The translations under genes were made by a program, and so were the position numbers. A model generated the notes under the pieces. The model was not told where the DNA came from. It saw only the letters and a list, made by a program, of their open reading frames with translations, and made no database searches. DNA of 64,000 nt, taken from contig JAQJVL010002152.1 in the NCBI GenBank assembly GCA_035578905.1, positions 1 through 64,000 on the forward strand, given 5' to 3'. Below are positions 25,601-38,116 of this stretch, one piece after another. The first letter of the stretch is position 1; the number at the start of each line of letters is the position of its first letter. The DNA is from Stictocephala bisonia (lineage: Eukaryota > Arthropoda > Insecta > Hemiptera > Membracidae).

Positions 25601-28600
25601 TGAAATTCCTAATAACATTTCTACATTCTAAATGTAGTGTGAGTTAGTATTAATTTAATGGCATATTCAAAATGCAAATCTTTTATAAACTTTGGAGACA
25701 AGTTAAAGGGTAACTGACTTAAAACTCACCCTACAGGATATTATTCACAGCAGAGGGATGAAATTAAAACAAAGGTATACATTTTACAAATAATAAGGAA
25801 ATGTTTCTTTCATTGATAAATCTACTTAAAGCAAACCCACCACTCATTAAGAAAACTTAAAAGTTACTCGCCTGGTGTTGTAGTATAAGGAACGCTGGTT
25901 GATGAACCTTATAAAAAACAAAATTCTGGGTAACATCTCGATGGCTTTTTTAGGTGATTCTGCTTGCTCAAACTCCGTGCAAGGCTCTTCCAAAACTTGT
26001 AGATATTCCACATTAGATTTGGCCTCTTGCAAAGCTTGCTACAACAAATCAGATTTATTATTTATTTAAAAAATCGCATTACTTTCTAAGGGTACACAGA
26101 ATGAACAAACAGGATCCAAAGACCTGAATTTCAAGTAGTCTTTCATAATATTTTAAAGTTAAAATAAACAATTTATTTTTTATTGATTATGCATTTTTAT
26201 TACCAAGCAGTTACTATTTGCTTGCACAAAGAAACCCAACAATTTATTTTAACTCAACATTTTACCATTCTTTATAATTTTTTTAACATGTCTTGAACTC
26301 TGATTGTTAATACTCTGTCTTAATCAGCTTTTTGATAAAAAATTAACACAAGACCTATAATATTAATACGTTTAATCTTGAATGTTGTTTAAATGTTCGC
26401 AATTTTAAATATTACAATTTATTTTTTATTTTAAACTTAACTCGCTAATTCACATGGGCCTACAGGCCTGTGCGTAAACTTTATTCAACGAGTAGGGACT
26501 CAAACCTTGGACCTTGCCCTCCGCAATCCAAAGCCTTAGCCACTGAGCCCCATGTACAATATAGTGAAAGTTATTGGTTGTGTCATAAGTATTTATTTAC
26601 TGCTTTGACTAGTTTTACGTTATCTTGGTTATGGGCCTTCTTTATGAGAATGAACAACATTTACAGCTGTATTGATTCCCGTTATCAAGTGTTGATTTGC
26701 TCACTGGAGATTCTCTCATTCCCCACACTGGCTCTGTATAAGAGGGGTCTTTCTTTTCAGGGTAGTATTAGAATAGAATAGAATAGTTTATTGGCCACAA
26801 AATATTTCAAGCAAATACATAGGCAAGTCGATACAATTCATATTAAAATGTATTTAATAAGTATCTATTGTTAAAAGAAGTCATCTTCAGTCCATTGACT
26901 CAATAAAAACTCATTTACAGAATAAAATGCATTTTTTAACAAGAAATTGTGAAGTTTTAATTTAAAAGAACAGACACTTAGTGTTTTCATTTTGATTGGT
27001 AGCTTATTCATTAACCTAGATGCAATATATAGAGGGTTTTTTTCACTTTTGCTTAATCTATGTTGAGGTAAATTTATAAAATGGCTATCTCTTGTATTAT
27101 AAGAGTGAATTTCATTTCTGAGCACAGTTCTGTTTTCATTATTTCTAACATATAACAAACACTGTATTATATAAAGACAAGGCAGGGTGAGAATCTTAAG
27201 AAACCTAAAGATATCTCTACAGTGGTCAAGCCTTCCTGCTCCGGCAATAACACGGATAGGCTTCTTTTGCATTATAAATACCTCTTCGGTATGGAGGTAT
27301 ATTTGTATAAAAACAAATGATGGTAATAAAACAATTGAATTGAATCTGTTTCAGGACTACGACAATTTAAGTTGACAGACAATGAACAACCTCTGTCAAT
27401 ACAGTGAATCGAATTAAATTCAAGAAAGTACCGTAACATGTACATAAATAGTGTCCAGATTAATGTAATACGTTCTAAATAATTCAATGTTACATAGCAA
27501 TCAGTTATTATACTATCTATTGACCCAACTGTCAATACATAATATTATGATTAATCAATATCAGTTGTCTATAGGACAATCGTCTAATTCATATCATCAA
27601 TTTTTATTATTGACATAATATTGATCAATAGTGTACATGTATAGTGGATGTTCAATTAAATAATCTTTAAACAGTTGTTTACAATCTTATTCATTAAAAA
27701 ATCTACTTCCCTGATATGTTGGTTTCTTTTTAAAGATTTCCAAATTGTGGTGGTCAATGGCAATTCTGTTTCTATTTCTTGTATTATAAGAATTCTATTT
27801 CTTGTATTATAAGAATTCTATTTCTTGTATTATAAGAATTCTATTTTTTTTATCGTAAGAATAGAAATCTCCAAGAAGCATTAAATGCTGAAATGATTAT
27901 TAATTTCTAATATTGCCATTATTTCTTAGCTTTTGAAGTGATTCTTAACAGATGTAAAATGGTATGAATTCAAGATTATTTGTATCGCCCCTTTTTCAAT
28001 TTTTAGTATTCTGTTTAAATTTTTATTTGAAGTAGCCCTATGTATGCAGATTCTAAAATAAATGTTTAAACGAATAAATGCAAAATATAGAGTTCTTAGT
28101 GTTTCTTTAAATTGAAATTTAGATAACTAATAAAGAGCATAAATCCCTGAAGAAGCTTGTTTAATGATATGATCAACATTTATTAGCAATGAATTTCTGT
28201 TTTAAATAATAAGTTTTATATTATATGAAAAAATGTTTCTTTGGCAGTATAGACTGATATCAAACACAGTCTAATATGTTAATTTTTGGATTAAATTTGG
28301 AGTTTTTATGAAACCTCCTATAAAATAGGACGTTGACACCTTTTGCAAATGCTGGGATGTCCTACAAAATAGGGCGTTGGTAATGAAAGAGTTAATATGA
28401 ATATAAGGATTATTTTTAATTCTGTTTTGTTTCGTTTTAAAAAGTATGAAGTTAGCTTTTTATATAAGTTAGCAAAAAAACTTATTAATACAGTAGAACC
28501 TCCGTTAACTGAAACACTTTTAACCCAAATACTGATTAACCGAAACAGCAAAATAAATATTGTAAACACTGATATTTTGCAGCATACGCCAATACTATTG

Positions 28601-31600
28601 TCTATGCCGGGCCGAATCCTCAAGTGCCAGCCAAGATCATCGCCCTCCGCTTTGTTGTCTGTCGTGCCGTATCTATCGTTAGCTTACTCACCGGCCCAAT
28701 CCACCGAAAAACCCGGCCGCGCCTATTAGTCACTGTCAGTCAATACTGAGGTGCAGTCAGTCTGTGTGTGTTGTTCAGAGTTCTTGTGTCGATCGCGAAA
28801 TTTAGTGTCAGTGATTTCCGAATGGTTCAGTGTTGTTGTATTGTATTGTTTTACTGTATATTATCGTTTTAGTACATTTTGTGCTACAGTATGTCTGTGA
28901 AACGGAAGAGAGTGGTAATAACAATTGAAGAGAAGTTAGAAGCGATTGGAAGAATAAAAAACTGCGAACTTCTAAGAAATGTTGCAGCTGATTTGGGTGT
29001 CGGAGTTTCAACGGTTTGTGATTGGATGAAAAACAAAAAGAAGTATAAGGAACATGTTTCAAAGCAGCCAAACAAGAAAACCATGAAACTGTCTCAAAAT
29101 GAAAAAGTAAATGAGGCCACTTTTTTGTGGTTTACTCAGCAACGGGAAAAAGGAATACCGCTGACAGGACCAATAATCCAGGAAAAGGCTAAACTGCTTT
29201 CGGAAATTATGGGGGAGGCAGGTGAGGGATTTAAGGCTAGTTCAGGTTGGCTAGAAAAGTGGAAATTTAGGTACGGCGTTCGTCAAATAAACGTTTGTGG
29301 AGAGAAGCTGTCTGCTGACGCTGATGCGGTAGATGTTTATAAAATTGAATTGGTTTTCAGAAGATTACACTAAAGACCAAATATTTAATGCTGACGAAAC
29401 GGGCTTGAATTTTAAAATGCTACCTAAGAAATCGCTTGCATCCAAAAATGAAATGTCTGCTCCTGGACACAAAATGTCCAAACAAAAACTGACAGTTATG
29501 TTGTGTAGCAACGCTTCTAGTAACCATCGTCTGAAGCCTATGGTGATAGGCAAATCAAAAAAAACCTAGGGCGCTAAAAAATGTTACAGAAAATGCTTTA
29601 CCAGTTTTCTATCGTAACCAGAAAAGTGCTTCGATGTTGAGTGATCTCTTTACTGAGTGGTTCAATGATCAGTTTGTTCCTATTGTTGAGTCATTTTTGG
29701 CATCAAAAAGTCTCCCCAGAAAGGCTGTGTTATTAATCGATAACGCTCCAACACACCCACAAAATCTTAAGAATGGTGAAATTATTGTACAATTTCTTCC
29801 CCCCCCCCCCCAACGTGACGAGTCTGATTCAACCTTTAGACCAAGGTGTAATAGAGTGTTTCAAGAGGCACTATCGAGCATACTTTTTGAGAGCACTATT
29901 ACTGGAGACAAATGATTCGAAAACTGTCCCTGAAATACTTAAAACCATTAACATTAAACCTGTGGTTTATTGGTGTGCACAGTCATGGGATAAAGTAAAA
30001 TCCTCAACTCTTCAAAAATGTTGAACAAGGTCTTTGATGGGTTGTCCTGTCAAGACGATAACAGTGAAAAAACTGAAAATGTCGAAAACATATAGAGTCT
30101 GGTTGAAAATATATCAGGATGTGAAAATATCAGCGATGAAGAAGTAAGAGAGTGGTTGAATGGCGATGACTCAGAGACGGACTTCTCAGACCAAGACATT
30201 GTTGATATGGTTCTGCCCAGTGACCAACACAATAGCGATGCAGAGGATGAAGATGGTGACGAAGCAGAAAGCAGTCGAGACACAGCAGATGACATCTTCT
30301 ATGCACTACAGGTACGGTTGTATGTTTTAATTTATTGTAGGAGTTAACAAATCTTTAAGTTTCATGTACCGTATGAACTTTAATGATAATCTACTGTACT
30401 GTATATCATTCTAGGTTAAGTTGTTTTATTCAACTGTCCAATTTACAAAAAACATGTACTGTATTACTTTGTGGAACAATCGGACGAAGCTACACCAGCT
30501 GACGTGTTACTTATGAAACGTTGGAGAGACATTGCTGCTAGGAATCGTTGTCAAGTGAAAAAACAGAGAAAGATGGAAGATTTTTTTAAAAAAACAGTAG
30601 TCCTACTTTATTGTGTTTACATACAGTACTGTAATTTTAAATTTAACATTTTTTAGTGTACAGTAGGCCTAAGTGTGTACAGTACTGTACAAATAAAATA
30701 AATCTGTCATTTTAAATACGTTGTTGGTCAATTCTTTTCATTTTAAACACCGGGTACACCCTCACTTTTTAACCAAAATTTTTGTTATCCGAAACGACCT
30801 TTCCTCCCTTTATTTCGGTTAACGGAGGTTCTACTGTAGTTTCTAGAGTTATTGATTTTTTTCCAGTTCATTTATTATAGAAAATCACTTAAAAGTAAAT
30901 TGATATCATAAGCATATAGCATGAGATTGTTGCTTATTAAATCAAATCGAAATCACTTTATTTCCACACAGTACGAAATAAAATAAACATATATAATAAA
31001 AATACAAAATTTACTACACAAGCCAAGTATTCAAGCAAAATATCACTTATATTTCATAATTTACATCATAAAAAATAACTAAAATAACCATTAAAAATAT
31101 AACACAATGTAAAATAATTCAGTTTTATCAATAGCTATTTTAGAAACTGAATCCGAAGATTCAAGATTCAAGATTCAAGATTTTTATTAGCCATTAAATA
31201 ATTATACAATTACAATAGGCTTCGTCAGTTTATATCTAAAAATAAATAATATATACGAGTATTTCTATGTTAACAACAGTAACTATAATTAAAATAAAGG
31301 TAGGTATATATTACAAATATACTAGTCATACAATATCACAAGTCATATACTCTTCAACTGAATAAAAAACGTTGCCCTTAAGCCACTTAGATATAAATTG
31401 GTTGAATTTATTATTTGGTAATAGTCTAGTTGTTAATGGTAGCTTATTAAATAATTTAAATTGTTGATATTGGTAACTTTTCATTGTTTTACTTAATCTA
31501 ATGCTTGGTGTAACTAAGTCTTGTTTGTTTCTTGTTTGATAATCGTGTACTAAACTATGAGTATTAAAGCCATTTATATTTTCTTTAACAAAGATTAAAT

Positions 31601-34600
31601 TATTATAAATATACAAATTGGCAAGTGTCATGATTTTAAATTTGGAAAAATATTCTCTGCAGGATTCCCGATTAGATATTCCAGCCAACACTCGTACTGC
31701 CTTCTTCTGCCAAATAAAAGATTTTTTAGCAGCACTACAATTGCCCCAGAGACGTACACCGTAACTTAAATGGCTGTGAAAAAGACCAAAGTATGCCATC
31801 AATAACACATCAGGACTCACACAATTCTTTAGTTTTCGTATTAAAAATAGCACCCTTGACAATTTCTTACAAAGACTAAAAGCATGTTCATCCCAGCAAA
31901 GTGCACTATCTAAAGAAATACCAAGAAGTTTGACTGATTTAAGAAAGTTGTCATCTATTAAATCAAAATTATTTTTCAACGAAAAAATTATGTGCTCAGT
32001 CTTACTATCGTTTAAAATTAAGTTATTGGCAGAATACCACACTTTAGCTAGTTCTAGAGATGTAGCAAGTTGAGACTTGGCACCCGAACCATTAGTATCA
32101 GAACAGATCAATGTTGTGTCATCAGCATATAGCACTGATGTTAAAGGTATATTATAACTAAAATCGTTTATAAATACTAAGAATAAAAAGGGTCCAAGGA
32201 CGGAGCCTTGGGGTACCCCTCTCATTACACCTAACAGGTCAGACGAACAGTTATTTACACATACAATTTGTTTTCTATGACTAAGGTAACTTTCAACCAG
32301 TTGCAATTCCTTATTTCTAATACCATAGTACTCTAACTTATTACACAGCACTGAATGTGACACCAAATCAAAAGCTTTGCTCAAGTCAATCAAACTGCAC
32401 CCAGTGATATGTTTGTTTTCAAAACCAGTATAAATAGTGTTGAGGACAGCCTCAACAGCCATAATAGTGGAATGATTCGGTCTAAAACCAAACTGGAGGG
32501 GGTATAACAGATTATTTGAAACAAAATAACCATGCAATTGCTCCAAAATGCAAGATTCAATTACTTTACTTAGTATGGGAACTATTGCAATTGGACGATA
32601 GTTCTCAGGCTTATTTCTGTCACCCTTCTTATAAATAGGATTAACTTTGGCTAATTTTAGACATTGTGGAAACTGGCCTTCAATCAATATGAGATTAATG
32701 AGATAAGCAAGTGGAACTAGAATAGCATCTATTATACTTTTTATTACATAATTAGATAAACCAAATATATCTTCACTCCGAGAATTGCTCATTTTATTGA
32801 CTATATCCTTAACATGTTTTTGGTAAATTATCCTCCATCTAAAGTCATTTTTACATATTTCAGGTCGGGGAAATTTTCTCAAAAGATCAGAGTAATTTAC
32901 ATTGTTTTGTTTGTTATTTACAGTACTGATATCTGTATTTACAAAGTAGTTGTTCAATACATCTGCAGAAAGAGGATTTTTTGTAGTAGTCGTGTGTTGT
33001 CCTGATTCATTTTTTACAATCTCCCAAGCTTTCTTACATTTATTTTTTGCATTTAGAATCATCTTATCATTAAATACTTTTTTAGCTTCATTGATAGCTT
33101 TGTAATACAATTTTTTATATTGGATGTACTTGGTCTTATCAAGTTGGTTTGCACCTGATTTCCATTTGTCATATAGAGCAAGCAACTGGGTACGCATCAA
33201 CTGGAGTTGAGGGGTAAACCAATTCCCTGACAGATGGTGACCGCCTTTACACCCTTTTTTTACTCCAATTGATGGGCAGTAATAATTAAAATTAGTTAAC
33301 AATATATTCACAAACATAGGAAAAACACTATTTACATCCTGAAGATTGCACAAAGGTGACCAATCAACACTTTTCAAACATTCTTTAAGGTTACACAATC
33401 TGTCTAAGGATATAAGACGTTTTTTATATGTTTCTTCTTTTCTAATACCATCATCAAACATAACATTTAGAGAGAAATCAACAAAAACACCTGCATGATC
33501 AGAGATTATGTCCTGTTTTAGCAGGGAGCTAGTATATAGATCTTTGTTTATGTTAGTGTACAAATTATCCAAACAGGATGAGTCTCTTGTTGGTAGGCTG
33601 TTAGTGTAATACAAATTTACTGACCTAAGAATATTAAGGAAGTAGAGAAATAACTAAATTAATACAAATAAATAATTAATATAAATAAATATTTTACCTG
33701 ATTATACAAATGACATTTATGAAGGGAAATGAGCCTACATGGGCGCCAAAGGCTTGTGCGTAGGCTTGAGTTGTTTTTTTTTTTGTTTAAATTAAATTTA
33801 AGTATTAAATATATCCTGTGAAATTACGAAGTGTAATTAATAAAACTAATATGTTAATTTGGAATAAACTATTTGTGATATTATATTAAATACTGAATCC
33901 AAAATTAAAATTTACATGAGAAAATAATAAAAAATTAAAAGAGAATAAAACTGAAAATAATGTGCCGATGCGTTAAAGGTGAAATGCGGAGGGGAGGAGG
34001 AGAAAAAGTCAAGGCCGCCTACAATCAGCAGAGATAAGGGACTCGGTCTCCTCATCACTGAGCAGATGCAACCACGATGATTTCAATCACCTGTCAATCA
34101 CTTAGTTGAAAAATAGTTGCAACTAAATTTTCAATCACCTGATGCAATAAAATAATAATAATCACCTTTTGATTAAAAAATAAAAAGAGAGGCCCCAAGA
34201 TTGACCCCTGTGGAACCCCATTTGCGACAGTAAGCAAAGCAGATACACTACTGAATACAGTAATTTCATATTTTCAACTGACCTCAATTTGACTGACTAC
34301 TTCCTCAAACCTTTGAATGTGAGCTGATTGGTGGGCTTTTACCATCTGTGTCAGCCGGATCAGGTCCTCGTTCTCCATTTGGGCTTTGATGCCGCACAGA
34401 TTTTCATCTGCAATATTTTACAATGAATTAACATGAAATTAATTAATTAAAAAAAATATTTGTACTAAATATAAGAAAATCTTTACTGTTCCTTAGGAGA
34501 AACTAATTTTCTAGTAGATAATATCATATACTTATGTGGTTTCAAGTTTTCATCAATAAATCACCTTTCTATAACAATGTTGAACAAGAGGCAAATTTAA

Positions 34601-37600
34601 TGCTACAACTTAATTATAGATTATTTTTTATATGGTAGACATGAAATAAAATGCTAATTGAGACCACCAAATTACCATTAATTACCATTGACATTAATCT
34701 TATATTAATGTAATACCTTTATTATTCATAAATATATTTATTTATTTATCAAATAAAGTCCAGCTAAATAAACATTTTATGAAACTAGATAAAATATCTG
34801 GCAATTTGTATATTTTGGAATTTGTATTTATTCAATATTTCCTTATTTTCTTCACATGGTTACCCCTCCCAATTCTAAGTTTTATCATTTACACAAGCAA
34901 AAAGTTTAAAATTCCTTAATATTATGAATGCTATTTCAACATAAATTACTTGCATTTCTAAAAAATTAAGCATAACATTGTAAAATCACATTATGTTTAC
35001 TGTTTTTAACAATTTTTTTAAAGAATAACCTTGCAAAATGTCAAAACATGTCTTGCCAATAGAAGGTTTTTAATTGCCAGTGGATGGGTTAATCATCAGT
35101 AAAATCTGACATTTTTTACTGTTATCAATAGCTAAAGACAATTTAATACAGTAAAAGAGATGTCGCTGACAGGCGTAGTTACGCTTAACCCTCCATCGGG
35201 CGCGCCGCGGAGTGAGACTCCGCAACAAGGGAATTTTAGTTTTTTTTGTGTTTGTAGCAGTTTTCCTGCAGAGGCCAGCCTGGTAGCTTCCCCTTCCACC
35301 TAGACGAGACCCTTGGATCACTCAGTAGTGTCCTTGAGACCTTCCATAGTGTCAAACGAGTGAGTTTTTGAATGCTACGCACACACGTGGAGTGAGACTC
35401 CGCACACGCCCTATACCCTTACCCAGAAAGCGGTTACAGCATTAGGTAAGTTTATTATTTACTTTTTATTTTCAAGTGAGATATTACATATATGCTGGTT
35501 TTTTAAAGATGTATTACATACTTTATTCAGATATTATAAGTTATAATACTTTGTAACAAAATGTAACAACTTGATTAGCAATTCCAAAATATAATAACAT
35601 TTATACTCATATAAACCAGGTATATTTACTAATTATTGTGTAATAATAATAAAAATAGTAATTATTATAAAATGTTGTGATTTTAAATAAGTAGAATAAC
35701 ATTATTATACAATTCTTCTCAAAATAAAACAATTGTCTACTAATTATAAAAGGGCCTTTTTGCAAAATTTCAGTTATGGATGTAATTTCCAGAATAATAA
35801 ATTACATAATTCTATTTTATTATACTATCTGGATTTACAAAATTATTTTACAAATATTGTGCACTACTTATAAAAAGCGATTCTGCAAAATTGTAATTGT
35901 GGTGTTTTATTTGCAGAAATATGGATCCACGTGAAGAACTACGTATACAGCTTATGTTAGATGATGAAATAGGCGGTTCCGATGATAGTGATGAGGACAT
36001 TGTTGAGACAGACAACTACAACTCAGAGAGCGAGGAATCAGGTGACGAAGGCAATGACAACCACGATGATGAAGACTTTCCACTTCAGCAGCCCCCACTT
36101 CAGGCAGAACCACCTCAAGAGCTCCCACTTCAGGATGATTTTCAAGGTAATACTAACAAGTTACATACTGCTAATGATGGAACTAGATGGCAAATGACTC
36201 CCTAAGAGACACAGAGAGGAAGGAGGCGTCGCTGTGATTTACTTAGGCATCTGCCTGGAGTAAGAGGTGAAGCAAGAAATGCTAGAAGCCCAATTGAAGC
36301 ACTATCCCTTTTTTTACAGACGAAATGCTCGAACAGTTTGTCACATACACAAATACATATATTGCTAGCATTCGTCAAAGATTTGCCAGGCCTAGGGATG
36401 CTAATGACACAAATTTAGTAGAGTTGAAAGCTTGCTTAGGACTGTTGTTTCTTGGAGGAGTCATGAAGGTTTCTCATACTAGACTTGAGGACCTGTGGAA
36501 CACAGACGGAACAGGAATTGAGTACTTTAGACTTACAATGAATATAAAACGCTTTAAGTTTCTCTTGCAGTGCTTGAGGTTTGATGATTTAAGAACCAGA
36601 GCTGAACGAAAAGTGTCAGATAAACTTGCAGCAGTTAGATACTTAGTTGACAGCTTCAACGATAAATGTAAGAAACACTACAGTTTGTCAGAAACTGTAA
36701 CTATTGATGAGATGTTAGAAACCTTTAGGGGTCGATGAAGTTTTCGTCAATATTTACCAAACAAACCAGGTAAATATGGAATTAAAATTTTTGCAATGAC
36801 TGATGCCAAGACCTATTACACAAATAATGTCGAAATATACTGTGGTACACAACCAGATGGGCCATATAAGTGTAGCAATAAGGCAGAAGATGTTGTGAAA
36901 CGAGTTGTAGTGCCAATCAAAGACAGTGGCCGCAATGTAACTTGCGACAACTGGTTTGTATCAATCCCTTTGGTCAATGAACTCCTACATGACTATAACC
37001 TGACATTAGTAGGAACTATACGGAAAAATCGCAAAGGAATACCAGCCTTCATGAAAGTTGCAAAAGGTCGGCCAGTAGGCTCAATCATATTTGCATACAG
37101 AAAAGACGTTACTCTAGTATCCTTCAAGCCAAAGAGAAATAAAATTGTCTTAGCCATTTCAAGCCTCCATCATGAGTGCAGTTCTATCGAAGAAGTTGGG
37201 GATAAATACAAACCTTCTATAATCATGTTCTACAATTGTAGTAAATCAGGAGTTGACAAAGTCGACGAAATGAAGGCGGCTTACTCTACAGCTAGGATCA
37301 CTCGACGATGGACACTTGTGGTTTTTTTTGCTTTCTTGAACATTGCTGCAATTAATGCTTTTCAGATTTTTTTGAGTAACACAGAGTCGAATTTGCAGAG
37401 GAACATATTTATAAAACAACTCTCCAAACAACTCATAGATGACTGTGAGGATGAGAGTCCTCAACACAAAACTTCCCACAACAATCCGACTCCGCTTGAG
37501 AGAAATTTTGGACATTCCACAAGCCGAGGGACAACAAAGGCCAGAAGAAGAAGAGAGGACACATGGACGTTGTAGTTTCTGCGACAGAAAGAAAAACAGA

Positions 37601-37901
37601 CCTACTCGTTTCAAATGTAAGGGTTGTCACAAATATGTCTGCATGGGGCACATTGTTGGGTATGTGTGTGAGGAATGCAACAACAAAATTCAAGTGGTTG
37701 AACTAGAACAACATTCTGATGACAAGTAAACCTATCAACTTACTTCTGTACTTGCAAAATGAATCAGAAAATAGTTTTAAAACAATACTTGTAAATATGT
37801 AAATACACCATTTTAGTTTCTGCTTACCACATAATTATATCATGTAAAATAAAATAAGTTCATTACCTATTTGTGTTTTTTTTTCATGTTCTTAGTTATA
37901 T

Positions 37902-37991
<90 letters not shown>

Positions 37992-38085
37992 TTCCAAGTA
38001 TATATACAAATATATTTGCAAATTTACATATGTATATAAAGTGATGAATGAATAAACATTTATATGCAAACGAAATGATAAAATG

Positions 38086-38116
<31 letters not shown>

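Noticed and set aside
25862..25868. Canonical GT donor for exon 7 at CGA|GTAACT
   Set aside because: It shifts the frame so that exon 8 would begin with TAA. The GC donor four bases upstream keeps phase and family spacing.
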